Assembly (NCBI GenBank): GCA_016081115.2
Contig: JABTTQ020003410.1
Coordinates: forward strand, 310,001 to 374,000
DNA: 64,000 bases
Direction: 5' to 3'
Source of the DNA: Rehmannia glutinosa
Lineage: Eukaryota > Streptophyta > Magnoliopsida > Lamiales > Orobanchaceae
Shown here piece after piece: positions 36,180 to 48,334 of this stretch (position 1 is its first letter; each line of letters begins with the position of its first letter). The position numbers and the translations under genes were made by a program. The notes beneath the pieces are model-generated. The model did no database searches, was not told the origin of the DNA, and saw only the letters and a program-made list of their open reading frames with translations.

Positions 36180-36950
36180 AAAAGCCTTTAGGTTGTCTTT
36201 GCCATTGTTGTGGATGAAGCATTTACATCCAAATATTCTCGAAATATGCAACACTTGGTTTTCTTCCACCCGGATCTCATAGGAGTCTTTGTCATTTGTC
36301 TATTTATCATACATCTGTTTTGGGTGTAGCAAGTGTGTTGATTGCTTGACCCAAAATCTTTTTGGTAACCCCCGTCACCTAACATGGTCCTCGTCGCCGC
36401 TTCTTTGAGGGTTCTATTCCTTCTTTTTGCAACTCCATTCTCATTGTGGAGTTCTTGTCAGCCGATAGTTCATGACCAATACCATTCTCAATACAATCGA
36501 GTTATTATTCCATTGACAAACTCGGTTCCTCTATCCGATCTTATTTTGATTATGGTTTGACTCTTCTCATTTTGAATCCTCTTCATCAATTTGTGGTAGT
36601 TTTTGTATAGTTTCTTTCTTCTTGCACATGAATATTGTCCATGTATATCTTGAGTAGTCATCTACTACCACCAAGGTGTATTTCTTTCCGCTTATCTTCG
36701 GGTTGGTTCCATTGGGCCAAATAGATCCATATGAAGTAGATGCAATATTCTTGTTGAGGATGGGCATGTCTTTTCTTTGAATGATGACTTGATTTGCTTT
36801 CCTTCTTCGACATGCATCACATATACTCTCCTTCTTGTATATTGAGTCCGGAAGTCCTTCTACAAGATGACTTCTTGCCGACTTGTTAAGTGTTTTGAAA
36901 TTGGGTGACTCGGCTTTTTGTGCCACACCCAACTTGATTCAAATTTGTAC
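36180..36950 (-). pseudogene. copia-2 integrase
   Basis: The 36932-36567 frame holds the zinc-finger end (CDACRRRKA) followed by a FD-less SYGSIWPNG stretch and KKYTLVVVDDYSRYTWTIFM, the first catalytic region of the DDE core. The next acidic motif region (SDRGTEF-type, near 36540-36520) and a NGVAKRRN-like stretch near 36430 are in other frames. The gene is broken but integrase identity is clear. Confidence 0.87.
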
Positions 36951-36959
36951 TCTTTACTA

Positions 36960-37340
36960 GTAGACAAGTCTTTGGGTGTAGCAAGTTGACCAATCCACTA
37001 CATACATATTTTTCTGTCTACATCCTTGCAAAGACCACTTCATTTGATTCAATTTCTTTGATTTGGCATATTCCCATGTTGAATCCAACATTGTAACCCT
37101 TGTCACGAGTTGGATCGATGCTCGATAAGTTGAAGTTGAGTCCTTCAACATATGCAACATCTGTGATTTCTAATCCATTCCTCTTGATGGATCCAATGCC
37201 TCTTATTTCACCAGGAGCTTCATTTCCTCCAAATATGACTTTTGCTCCTTTGACTTCCTTGAATTTTGACAAATTTCTCTTATTTCTGTCATATGTCCGG
37301 AACAACCACTATCCATGTACCAGGTTCCGCACTCTTATTC
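36960..37340 (-). pseudogene. copia-2 protease and pre-integrase region
   Basis: The minus-strand frame 37305-37018 shows the copia protease body: GAKVIFGGNEAPGEIRGIGS, then EITDVAYVEGLNFNLSSI. The catalytic DSG triad expected just upstream (about 37320-37300, at the CCACTATCCATG stretch) reads as part of WYMDSG-like sequence but is frame-broken. The region passes into the pre-integrase part near 37000. Confidence 0.82.
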
Positions 37341-37359
37341 TTGAACCCGCAATCAAGGA

Positions 37360-39690
37360 AATTAAGTTTTAGGTACCCATGCTTGTCCGGGTCCCGAGGG
37401 GTTAGAATTGTAAGATGATCCAACCAACCTATAGCCAAATGATTTGACTCTAAGGGGTTGCCATCTATCGAGTGCCATAATCATAATTAATCCTGGCAAA
37501 TTGCTTGGGGATTCTAGGTTCATACAACTGTCTCTTTTGTCGTATGCCCGCATATGTGTTTTAGCAATTGCCTTCCTCGGGGTAATTGTGGTGTTTTTGA
37601 GTGTAGTGCCTAGGTGCATATGTGTCTTTGATGAAAGCTCTTATGCTTTTGGAATGGCCTTTCCGAGTTCTAGGCCTTTGCCATTTGGGCTTATATTCCA
37701 TAAGTCTGTCCGATAGTTCACATTATTCCAATCAGCTTGGCTTGGATATTTTCTACCATCCCCATCATATGTATTTCTTTTATGGGTTTTCGGGATTTTT
37801 GGTAGCTCGCTTCTTCTTTACTGAGTATTTTTGTTTGGAGTTTCTTTGAGGGACTCGGCCGAACCTCTTCTCAGGTGTCCTTTCAAAGACACTCAATCGG
37901 TCATTTTCCTTTTCCTTTGTAACCAAGGCCGTTTGCTTAGTATTGTGCTTTGGAGTGAATGTGTGTGCACCATTTAGAGTTTTGGATTTTTCGGACTCTT
38001 CATGACTTGAAGATCCTTTTTCCAAAATTACTCTTGAGGTTTGACATGGCGAGAGGAATTAAATCCTAAGCCTTTGTCTTGTCTCCACATTCTCTTTGAC
38101 TCATGATAAGATCATCCAATGATTTAGATGCCTTAGTAAATGAGGCAATAACATTCTTGAGGTCGTTTCTCCTCTTTTCTATAGCAGCAATTTTCGCTAC
38201 TAATTTAGCATTTTCACTTTTTAAACTTTCATTTTCAACAGCTATTTGACTTAGAGTTCTCGGCTCCTTAGTCGACTTTGAGTTTTGACTTTTGAGTAGG
38301 CTGTTTTCCTCATTCAATAGTGTGTGTGAGGATTTGATGTGTTCAAAATCTTTCATCATTTTGCTTAATGAATCATAAAGATCAAGAGGTGATGAAGTGA
38401 GTGTGTCACGATCACTATCACTAGTGTACGAGTTTGTTGAGTTAGATTGTACCTCATCTTCTTGATCTTGTTCTTTGGCCATCAAGCGGATCGGGCTTCT
38501 TCTTGAGTTACTTGAGTAGTCCGCTTCACCGCTTTTCTCTGAATCATTTGTCTCTCTTGACTTATTTGTTTCAGATCTCTGCAGCCATCATTGCCTTTTT
38601 TCCTTTCTTGTCTTCTTTCTCTCAAGATCTTTCTTTCTTCTTCATCCCGTACTTGTTGACTACAGGATATGAGCATCAATGGCATAGTGACTGGTTGTCT
38701 GATTCAAAGATAAATATTCAACCTTTTGATCAGCTCTTTCCATTCTTGGATTGTCACCCTTTGATACTCAACTTTTTGATGATCTGTTCTCTTGGTTGGC
38801 CTATCTTCCTTGATTTGGAGGGAGCCGAGTGTCTTCCGGAAGATTCACCCTTTCCTCTCTTGTAGTTCTTGTTAAAGAACTTGTTAAATCTTTTAACCAT
38901 CGGGCTATTTCTTCCGGGTCAATTGCCTCTTTGACCTCGCTCTCTCTTCCCATCTTTGACAATTAAATTTGTTTTGGGTACAACTGTCTCTTCCTGGTCT
39001 TTCCTTCTCACCAAATTCGTAGGCTTTGAGATCCGAGAATAGCTCATGGTTGGATGTTTTTGATAGGTCCATGGAGTGTCTCGAGTGCCATGACCTTCAT
39101 TTCCCATTCACCGAAGACTTTTTAGGATCTTCATACACATTTCTTTCGTGTATATTCCTTTCCAAGTGCGTGCATGACTCATTTGTGATTTCGTGAACCG
39201 AGCATCTAGTTGATCCGCATTTTCTCCCGAGATCATTTTGAAGTTCTCAAATTTACGTACAACCACCGATAATTTGTTTTCTTTGATTTGCTCGAGCCTT
39301 CACAAATTAATGTCACTTGTCCCCATTTCTTTAGCCGTTTTGCATGATTTGACTTTGTTGAACATGGCTTTGTCCAAGGTTTTGTAAAGGATGTCCTTGG
39401 CTACATTATCCAGGTTGTATCTTTTTTGTCATCATTTGTCCACTCGTTCTTGGTTTTTCAACCATGGTGGTCTAGAGCAACATCTTCTTCTCCTTCACCG
39501 CAACTCTTCGTGCATTTGTGTTTACCTTTAAGATTTGCGAGAGGCCCATCTTCTATCACTATCCACATCTCATCATGTAATCTTTGATAGATGAGCTCGC
39601 ATACGAATTTTCCAATCATCAAATTCTTCAATAGTGAACATAGGGATGCGTGTCAAATTTGCTTCCATGATAATAACTTTTGATGATAAA
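37360..39690 (-). pseudogene. gag: copia-2 gag with long coiled coil
   Basis: The likely start is the minus-strand ATG near 39669, giving MEANLTRIPMFT, then a FDDWKIRMRAHL motif of copia Gag. The middle contains basic stretches, and an acidic, serine-rich segment lies at 38485-38400. Then a heptad-rich coiled coil follows (HIKSSHTLLNEENSLLKSQN onward, 38350-38110). Such a C-terminal extension is typical of Sirevirus Gag. The CCHC knuckle cannot be read cleanly; its cysteines near 38690-38750 are out of frame. The tail contains positively charged, low-complexity sequence. Confidence 0.8.
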
Positions 39691-39782
39691 GAAGAGTTTT
39701 GAAAGTTTAAGTACTAAAGCGGACTTTGAAAAGTTTGGAGATCTAGTTCAAGAACCGGTGCGGAGGGTTCAATGAACCAACC

Positions 39783-39795
39783 GCTCCGATACCAC
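39783..39795 (-). other. Primer binding site of copia-2
   Basis: The minus strand reads TGGTATCGGAGCG beside the LTR, the iMet-type site with CAG read as CGG. Confidence 0.8.
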
Positions 39796-39796
39796 T

Positions 39797-41329
39797 TGAA
39801 GGTCCCAAGGGGTGTAGTGTAAGGTTTAGAAGGGGGGTTGAATAAACCTTACCAAATTTTCGATTTAGTCCTTTTAAATCTACAGAGTTGATTTTAATTT
39901 GTGTCCTTGATGGACGATCGAATTAGTCGCTCAAAGAGAGTTAATCTCTCAGACTAAGCCGAGATGTTGATGGAGTAACTCAATTTGTTGGCTATAATTT
40001 AACTCAAGCGTGGTTTTATTTTCAGCGGAAGACTTAACACCCTTAAGTTTGATTAAGCAAGATTTTAGAGCTTGATTTAGTACTTATAAATTATCAAATG
40101 GATAGCAAATTTATCAATGAGATATAAGCGATTAAAAGTGCGAAATTTAAATCTTTGAAATGTAAATGACATGTAAAGTTTTTATAGAGGTTCGAAGATG
40201 GGGTAATTCTTCTACTCCTCTCTTCTCCAACTCCCGGAGGAATCCACTAAGTAATGATCGATTTTACAAAGTGGTAACAGTCCGGATACAAGTCTTGATC
40301 ACAACGGCCGACTTGATCCTTAGGGACTCGACCTGAGACGCCTTGATCACTCACCAAGCTTCTCGACGACTCGCCTTTCTTCACGGGGCATTTTGCTTTG
40401 TTACTACTGACTCACTTGCTCAAACTCTTTGGATTTGATCGCGAAGCCCTCCAAAAGCTTAAGACTTGGTTCAACCTTGAACCTTTCTACAATCCTTCCT
40501 GGAATGTAGACCCCTTGTTTTCAAAAGTTTCCTCTTCAACCGATTGAAGTTCTCTTTCCTTCACAAGTGAGTGTTGGATTGATGTACTTCGTAATGTAAG
40601 CTTGAGGATTGAGAATGTTTCGATTTTTCTAATGTGCTTGTATATCTCACGTGTGTGTCATACCTTTATCTCAAACAAACTCCTCGGCCTTTTATAGTGA
40701 ACTTTCAAAAATTTGCCCGTTGAAGAGATAGCTTATTTTTGAAAGTCACTTTGCGTCGTTGGCTTGCGTTCTTGGAATTGCCGTTTCTCGTATGAATTGT
40801 TCTTTCACCTTTTTGAGTTCGACACGGTGTAGTGCTTCCCATTGGTTCATTCCTTTTGCACGCTTCTCGGGATGAGCACTCCAAGAAAGGAGGTATGGAG
40901 ATATTACTTGTTTAAGTAAATCTCTTGATTTGCAGGCAACGGTTCTTTTTACGCTTATCTCGACTGACCGCATTTCCTTGCTTTCCCCAGGTGACTTAGA
41001 GTCGCCTTCCAATCATTGGATGACTCTTTGTCACTTCAACTTGAGACTTGGCTTTTCTTGAGTTGACTTGACCGATGCTCCACTCACCGCATCTCGGTTG
41101 CTTCTTCGAGAGAGTTCCGTCTACTCTTCTTTGCCATACTCATTGTCTCACAGAAGTTTTCCTTCGATCTTGATTTTGTCTTCTTGCATGTTAGGGCGTA
41201 GGCCGACTTAACTCGGCCTTGGCCTACTTATTCATTACAATGCATTTTACAACAAGAATTGGGGTGCCAACTTTCTATTCTAAGTTTTACATGGCATTCA
41301 TCAAAATCTAAACAATAAAATTCCTAACA
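39797..41329 (-). repeat. 5' LTR of copia-2
   Basis: It is 1533 bp with TG...CA ends, nearly identical to the partner, and is followed by the TSD ATGTT at 41330-41334. Confidence 0.93.
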
Positions 41330-41694
41330 ATGTTCCACCAGTTTGATATTATGCTTACATTTGTGCTTTTCCTTATGCATATTTGCCTCTCTTTGTGATT
41401 TACTCGTAGTATTCGCATATGATATTTTGTCCATGGGGAGTTGTTCGCATTTTATGTGGAGATGGATCATTCCATTTGGGAGAAAACCTTAATTCTTCCG
41501 GATTGACCGGAGATGTTTGTATGAAGGTCATGGGGTGCCCTTTCACGTCCCAAAAGGGGCTTGAGACGCCTTCCATATCATAAGGGTTCTTTTTCTGAGC
41601 CTTTATCTTTTTCATTTCTCCGATCGCGCATTCATTCCTTCATCGCACGTGTTAGCATTTATCGTTTTCTTTTTGTTGCACATTTTAGTGATGT

Positions 41695-42055
41695 TTGTGA
41701 GGAAGGAAAATTTACGAGGACCGCATATATCCCTCCTCCCATAAGAGAGCCATTCCCTCTAAGTGCGCCGAATGAGGTTTAATATACGAGAACCCTCCCA
41801 TGAAGGAGCCTCTCCCCTCCGGGAGCGTCGTAAGAGGTTTATTTATGAGGATTCCCCTCGCGAGGGAATCTATTCCCTCCGGAGCACCGGATGAGGTTTA
41901 TTTATAAGGACTTCCCCCGTGAGGGAGCCCTCCCTTCGGGAGCGCTCGGATGAGGTTTATTTATGAGGACCCCCACATGAGGAAGCTTCTCCCTAAGGCG
42001 CCCCGAAAGAGGTTAAATTTACGAGACCCTTCCGTGAGGGAGCCTCTCCGGTCCT
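41695..42055. repeat. Tandem array A, about 60-bp unit
   Basis: About six units, each with GAGGTTTATTTATGAGGA followed by CCC..GTGAGGGAGCC and a CTCCGGGAGCG-type end. A diverged unit returns at 42482-42545. GC-rich parts of each unit can pair internally (CCTCGCGAGG-like). Confidence 0.85.
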
Positions 42056-42480
42056 AGAGCGTGTAGCATCACTAGAGAGATAACTCTTCCTCTTGTAGCG
42101 CATATCATCACTAGAGAGATAACTCTTCCTCGAGCGTGTAGCATCACTAGAGAGACAACTCTTCCTCATAGAGCACATAACATCACTAGAGAGATAACTC
42201 TTCCTCATAGAGTGCATAACATCACTAGAGAGATAACTCTTCCTCTCCCGGAGCACGTAACATCACTAGAGAGATAATTCTTTCTCCCCGGAGTGCGTAA
42301 CACTACTAGAGGATCATTCTTCCTCCCGAAGTGCGTAGCATCACTAGAGGGAACACTTTTTCTCTTGGAGCGCGTAGCATCACTAGAGGGATCACTTTTC
42401 CTCCTCGAACGTGTATCGTCACTAGAGGGATCTATTTTCCTCCTAGAGCACGTAACATCACTAGAGGGATTAAATTTCTA
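42056..42480. repeat. Tandem array B, about 40-bp unit
   Basis: About ten units of GCGTGTAGCATCACTAGAGA plus GATAACTCTTCCTC. The last five units change AGAGAGATAA to AGAGGGATCA. On the minus strand the array translates to a repeated SYLSSD..RSRK peptide, but this is not evidence of a gene. Confidence 0.92.
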
Positions 42481-42956
42481 ATTAAATCCTCGTGGATCCC
42501 CGCAAAGAGACCTCTTCTCTCGGGAGCACCGGAGAGGGTTTATTTTTGTTGAGGAAAGCACCCAAATGATCGTAGATTGCGGCCATATTTGACAATTAAT
42601 CAAGAGGGGGAGAATTGGTGAATGCAAGAGCTAGCGAGGTTTGCGGCTCCTAAAGTGGTGTCACACTCTCACTTATGCAGTCGGGGAGCTTGCTCATCTT
42701 CAACGTGGCCATGTAACATTCCCCGAGCAATCTTGATATCTCCAATAGTCTCGCCCACCCACTCGTGGGAATTTTTCACTTGAGATGAACCGCAAAAGGG
42801 ATGGCCGGGGTGGTTTAAGCTTGGCCTTCCCAATATCATATTGTAATGAGAGGAGCATCCACAATGAGAAAATAGACCATCTTCGTGATAGGGTGTGGGC
42901 GTCTATCCCCAATATGAGTGGTAAGTTGATTTCGCTTTATGGGCTTGATCACTATC

Positions 42957-43230
42957 TCGATGGAGATAAGGATATATATCTTATTATCTATTAAGATTAT
43001 TTTATTAGGTTATTTTATTATCTTTCAAGAGTTTTCAATAGTTAGGAGTTTTATTGTTGTAGGACTTTAATCCTATAAATATTTGTTTTATTATTATTTT
43101 TAGGGAGGTTGAATTTTGATATTAATAAAAACGAGGGTTTTTCTCAATTATTGTCTCTCTTACGGTATTCTTTGTAGAATCAACGCATTTGGCGAGTTTG
43201 TGTTTAGTTGTTCACGCTTCTTCTTGCATC
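42957..43230 (+). repeat. 5' LTR of the TRIM-like element
   Basis: It reads T(C)GATGGAGATAAGG at its start; the inserted C may be a consensus error because the partner starts TGATGGAG. It ends GCATC. Confidence 0.8.
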
Positions 43231-43409
43231 GTTGTTGCATCGGTTGGTATTCAAAGACCGTCTACGCTCCCGAACCATGTTGTCGATCGAATCCACAATG
43301 CATGAACGACATCGCAGCATATCCGTCGGCCAGATCAACTTGCCGACAAAACAATTACATATCGTGACGCATCCAATTTCAAGAAATCAAGAGGCTTGTT
43401 GAAAAACAA

Positions 43410-43740
43410 TTGCTTGGTGGTTGTGAGTTGTCCGCGATACTATACCCATCCAGATTCATCCCATTGGAAACCAATTCCACATACATGAATGTTTTATTCT
43501 CAAGTGATATTGAAGATGGTGGATACGATGGACCACCAATTTTTGATGAGGAATATGAAGACACTATTCCGAGGTTGGCTATGAAAAACCTCCGCAATTT
43601 GACGAGGAGAATGGTGGCTATGATGGCCACCGTTTTTAACGAAAAAAATCGCAATTATGATGACCCACCAATTTTCGATGAATAAATTGAGAATGTTGGT
43701 GAGGATCTTCAATGTCCAATTAAAGAGAAAATAAGTAATG
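43410..43740 (+). pseudogene. gag-pol linker remnant in the TRIM-like element
   Basis: An open frame from 43410 to 43685 carries DGPPIFDEEYED and, 40 residues on, DDPPIFDE. Acidic PPI(F/Y)DE repeats are usual between Gag and Pol of some plant gypsy elements. No catalytic motif is present. It is probably a non-functional remnant of the parent element. Confidence 0.5.
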
Positions 43741-44054
43741 ACTAGACATCATGGATAAGGAACACATTTCATGATGGATCTGTTTCTTCAAATTGTTGTT
43801 GTCCCTACATTCCGAAATCAATGGCACATTTTAGATTGGTTCGATGGATGCAATAGAAATCAACCACTGATTTGGCAAAGTGGGGATGATTTTTCTACCG
43901 TTCGACCTGGATTATTTTATTATTGATCCAGTTCACATATATTTTATTCATCTTGTTTTTCCATCTCGCCCTCCTCGCGCCCTCCATGGGTTGATGATTA
44001 TTTTATTTATGATCTCCCTCCGATTCGAAGATGAATCGTTTCGACCGGAGAGAA

Positions 44055-44329
44055 TGATGGAGATAAGGATATATATCTTATTATCTATTAAGATTATTTT
44101 ATTAGGTTATTTTATTATCTTTCAAGAGTTTTCAATAGTTAGGAGTTTTATTGTTGTAGGACTTTAATCCTATAAATATTTGTTGTATTATTATTTTTAG
44201 GGAGGTTGAATTTTGATATTAATAAAAAATGAAGGTTTTCTCTCAATTATTGTCTCTCTTACGGTATTCTTTGTAGAATCAACGCACGAGGTGAGTTTGT
44301 GTTTAATTGTTCACGATTCCGCCGCATCA
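44055..44329 (+). repeat. 3' LTR of the TRIM-like element
   Basis: It is 275 bp, near-identical to 42957-43230, starts TGATGGAG and ends CGCATCA. Confidence 0.82.
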
Positions 44330-44334
44330 CTATC

Positions 44335-45041
44335 TTTCTTTGGATAAGCATTTCTCTTGGGGCCTTTAGAGGTCATGTTGATGATTACAATCATATGAAT
44401 ATTATTTTTGGTACACAACTTGTGGTGTGCAGAGATTTAATGGAGTTTTTAATGACCGATTTGGATGAGATTCATCCTTAAGATATTGCATTCTCTAGTG
44501 TTGTTATGCGGCTCCCATGAGGTGGCCGGGGCGCGCCAAATGTGGTGGTGCAATGTTTGTGCGGGCTTTTGCGAGCGGCTCCTCAACTACTATGTTTGTT
44601 AGGTACTCAATCTTAGTTGAATCGTCGATTCGAGAAACTTGGTTGATTTAAACTTGGTCTTCCGAGTCTTGTAGTCTTATGTTCCAAGTGTTGCGGGAAC
44701 CTTCTTCGCTTTCTTTGAAATTTAGTGTCATCTACCAGGAGTCGTGCCCATGTCGGCTTCATTTCACTCATTGTAGTATGTTGAAAATGTACTCCATGGT
44801 TTCTATTTTATGGACTTCGGAAATGATGTTAATGACTCCCATAACATGTGAGTCTCTCTTGATATGAGTTTAGTTGGAATATTATGGTCTAAGTATTCAT
44901 TGGAGATCTTTTTTTCTTCATTGCTCTTCACGAGATGGGAAGTATTGACATCTCTAGGGAGAAGTTTCACCGATATAGTTGAATGAGTTATGTTTCCACT
45001 TTTAGACACTTGGAGCTCTAATTTATGCACGACTCTCCCGA
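44335..45041. other. Unassigned remnant DNA
   Basis: It continues the gypsy fragment after the TRIM insertion, but no convincing protein remains. Short frames on both strands lack recognisable motifs. Confidence 0.4.
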
Positions 45042-45295
45042 GTGTCCTCGAGGCCTATATCCATTTCTCTCGAGTGGCTCGATTGTCACATTGGTGTGAC
45101 AATCGTAGTCTTCGCCCTTGCAAATAACCTTGTGTTTCATGCTAGAACGAAACATATTGAAATCGGATGTTCATTATATCGAGAGAAAGTTTTAAACAAA
45201 GAAATTGATGTCGGCATGTATCTTCCGAGGATCAACCAAACAGACATTTTCACTAAGGCCCTTCCTCTCACTCGATTCCAGCTTTTTGTGTAGAA
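45042..45295 (+). pseudogene. Copia RNase H C-terminal fragment, inverted relative to its neighbour
   Basis: A plus-strand frame has the end of copia RNase H: VFHARTKHIEIG, then REKVLNKEIDV and DIFTKALPLTRFQLF. These residues normally follow RT in the same direction. The adjoining RT (45300 on) is on the minus strand, so the join at about 45295 is an inversion breakpoint or a junction of two elements. Upstream limits are unclear. Confidence 0.8.
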
Positions 45296-47197
45296 GGTTA
45301 CCTATTGGATGTGTTCCTACCCTAGCAACCAATCGTGCCTTATACTTATCCAAAGAACCATCCGAGTGAAATTTGGTTCTAAATACCCATTTGTTTGAAA
45401 TGACATTCATGTTAGGAGAAAAGGGAACCAAGCGCCATGTGTTATTAGCAATGAGAGCATCAAATTTTGTTTGCATTGCAGACTTTCCACTTTGATCCGA
45501 TAAAGCTTGATTGACAAGTAAAAGGCTCTAAAGAAGGAGAGATAAAAACATTATAAAGCTTGGGCTTATGGATACCAAGTTTAGACACTGGTAACCATGG
45601 AATGAGTGGTGAGAGGGTATGATAGGAGGAGATGGAGCGGTGAAGGGGATGGAGTGGAAGAAGTGTGGAGAAGAGGAAGATTGACATGGAGGTTAATGCC
45701 ATTTGGATTTGAGACATGAGTTTCAATGGGGGAAGCAGATGAGGGAGATATGGAAGTAGAGGAAGTTGAAGACTGGGATCGAGGAGATATGATTAGATGA
45801 AGTAGGAAGAAGAACAGGAAGAAAAGCTGGTTGATGAGGAGAAGGTGCAGATGAAGGAGGAGCCAATTCAAAAAGCTCAGAATATGGAAATTCATTTTCA
45901 TTGAATTCAACAAAGAGTAATCTGTGAAAATTCTTCCGTAGGACTAAGGCATTGATAACCTTTGTGTGTGGAACTATAGCCAAGAAAGATGCATTTGTGG
46001 GACCGGAATTGAAGCTTATGATTAGCATATGGTCTAAGAAATGGGAAGCAAGAGCAACCAAATACTCGAGAGTGCTATAGTCTAGAGATTGATTATAGAG
46101 AAACGAAAAGGGGATATATTATTGATAGTAGGAGAAGGAAGTGTTTATGACAAAACGAGGTTTGAAAGGCATGCCACAGAATTTTAATGGCATTTGAGCT
46201 TGAGCAAGTAAAGACAATCCCATATCAACAATATGTAAGTGTTTCCTTTCAGCCTTTCCATTTTGTTGATGAACATAAGGACATGGATGTCTAAAGGCAA
46301 TGCCTAATCGAGACAAAATAGGAACAAACTTCTCGTATTCTCCCCCAATCACTTTGAAGACACTGAATGGTGTTATTAAACCGAGTTTGAATATATGAGA
46401 GAAATGTCTTAAAAAAGACAAGGCTTGATTTTGCTTTTAAAGGAAACAACCAAGTGAACCAGGTATAATCATCTACAAAGTGAATGTAATATTTGAAACC
46501 ATCAATTGAAGTAGTATGAGCAGGTCCCCAAAGGTCGAATGCACAAGCGAGAAAAGGTGCGAGATGTTTTAGTAGGTTGAGACTTGAAGTGTTTCGATGT
46601 AATTTTCCCATTTTGCAAGCATCACAAGTAGGAAAGAGAATTATATTGAAAAGGAATATGTAATCTGTTTCATCACAATGGACAAAGATGAATTACATGG
46701 ATGGCCAAGTTTTCTATGCCAATTATTTACATCGTAGTACAAGCTAAAACAACAGGAGATACAACCTTTTTATTGGAATTAGAAGAAAGAAAAGCAGAAA
46801 ATCTAGAATGTGAGAGATGAGAAAATCCAGTTGATAGAGTCCATCTTTAAGATGCCCTTCCAACAGATCGATTGTTGCTTTTGTCCTGACAAAACAAACA
46901 TTATGATGAAACTCAATGAGAACATTGTTATCATGAGTGAATTGAGAAATACTCGAGAAGATTTTTTGTAATTTGTGGAACATATAGGATATTATTAAGA
47001 AACAGAGATTTGGAATTATTTTGTGAAGCAATGGAAGTGGAACCTATATGAGAAATAAGAAGTTTAGAGCCATTACCAACAATAAGCCGATCATTTCCAT
47101 TGTAGTCACCTTAATGGACGATTCTCAAGATCTGTGGTTATATGATTGGTAGCTCCACTATCAAAGTACCATTGAGAATCTGCGCAGAAATCTCGAG
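45296..47197 (-). pseudogene. Copia pol fragment: protease, integrase, RT start
   Basis: Minus-strand order: WYFDSGAT with the catalytic DSGAT at 47162-47148; then the pre-integrase region (47031-46744); integrase with a KLHRN..S zinc-finger end, DLWGPA and FVDDYTWFTWLFPLK (46611-46290) and QQNGKAERKH near 46250. A proline- and serine-rich linker lies at 46060-45480. The RT start, NNTWRLVPF and ISNKWVFRTK, is at 45476-45330. Gag is absent because copy B of the duplication begins at 47198, and RT is cut at 45296. Confidence 0.88.
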
Positions 47198-47259
47198 ATC
47201 CTATGGACTAACCTAGGAGGGTGGTCTCACAGATCCCTTCTCTCTATATATATATATAT

Positions 47260-48311
47260 GGGGAAGGGTTATATGAGACCAATGCCTTAGGTAAGCACGT
47301 AAGACCAAATCGGACCACGATCAATAAATTTCAATGACTAATAATAAATATGCTTAAAATATATAAAAATGCCTAATTAAATTGATAAATTGGGTATATT
47401 AGTCCAAACCAATCAATCATATCTCATGAAATTAGGGAAGTTACACACAACATCATAGATGTTATCTTACCATCTAAAACCATAGCAAAATTACGTAATA
47501 TTTGTAAGCAAAAATATACAATGTCTAAGCAACATATTTGTCATGAATAAGCAACACGGTTGACATAAAAAAGCAACATATATATACACACACACACACA
47601 CACACAAGACATATGACCTATTTAAATCAACAGATTTGCACCCATCTTAGAACATTATGCGCTTAAATAAGCAAAATAATTGTCTTCAATGAGCAACACA
47701 ATCCACATAAAAAAGCAACATACTTACTTAGCAACATTGTTCCGCCCAAATAAGCAACATATTTGTCCTTGATAAGCAAAATAACTTACATAAATAAGCA
47801 ACATAATTACACATATATAAAAAGACAAATTGAATGGAATAGTTTGTGGTTGCAACATTGTCTGTCTCAATAAATAACATATTTGTCCTCAATAAGTAAT
47901 ATATTTCAGACAAATGAATGCGCCAATATTAATTGCAAGTTTGACTCGTGAAAGGAAAGAGAGAATTTCGAGATACGATTTCAAACATATAAAAAAAGCA
48001 ACATGTTTGTCTTCAATAAGCAACATATTTGTCTTCAATAAGCAACATATTTCTCACAAAGTGGATAAGGTTAGAGATACGGTTTCAAATGAATCCCAAA
48101 AAATCCGAAATGTGAACGCGCACTACCAAAAATAACTCTCGTTTTTTTTCGATATTCAAACAAAATTACCCTTTATCGTTAACAACCATTAATTAAATAT
48201 AAAGTAAAATAAAAATCAATTAAATCTCCTTCGTTAAAAAAAGAAGAGGTTAACGCTCCGATTTGGTCTCACGTACTTGTTTAAATTATATGGACTCACG
48301 GATCCAAATTC
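47260..48311 (+). mobile_element. E2 copy in copy B
   Basis: It is collinear with 20700-21749, with the same GGGGAAGGGTTATATGAGACC start and AATAAGCAACATA array. An extra (CA)n stretch lies at 47587-47606. Confidence 0.78.
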
Positions 48312-48334
48312 TATATATATATATATATATATTA

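Larger units (their letters stand above)
27294..41329 (-). mobile_element. Sirevirus-like Ty1/copia element (copia-2), 14 kb
   Basis: LTRs at 27294-28828 and 39797-41329 share TGAAGG...CTAACA ends and a perfect ATGTT TSD. On the minus strand the order is LTR, primer site (39783-39795), gag, protease, integrase, RT, RNase H, then about 4.8 kb of additional coding-like DNA, a purine tract (AAAAAGGGGGAAA, 28829-28842) and the second LTR. Integrase before RT places it in Ty1/copia. The long coiled-coil Gag and the region after pol recall Sireviruses. Every domain is frame-broken. Confidence 0.94.
41335..42951 (-). mobile_element. Ty3/gypsy fragment with tandem arrays
   Basis: At about 42950-42690 the minus strand encodes a FLIVDAP...ILGRP-like stretch in changing frames, the typical C-terminal part of a gypsy aspartic protease. 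Further down come the two tandem arrays. At 41615-41400 lies a frame with RFSPKWNDPSPHKMRTTPHG and CEYYE, recalling the zinc-finger part of a Tat/Ogre-type Gag. The order is not that of an intact element, so this is a rearranged remnant. The TRIM-like element at 42957 interrupts it. Confidence 0.55.
42957..44329 (+). mobile_element. TRIM-like short LTR retrotransposon
   Basis: Direct repeats of about 274 bp (42957-43230 and 44055-44329) flank 0.82 kb. A TTGGTATTCAAAG stretch near 43243 is a candidate tRNA-Met-type primer site, and CCGGAGAGAA precedes the second LTR as a polypurine tract. CTATC precedes and follows the element (42952-42956, 44330-44334). The interior has only gag-like traces. 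Small size and missing pol fit TRIM or another non-autonomous gypsy derivative. Confidence 0.85.

Noticed and set aside
42056..42480. Repeat peptide SYLSSD as a real repetitive protein
   Set aside because: The array has no start or flanking coding sequence, and the unit length is not a constant multiple of three.
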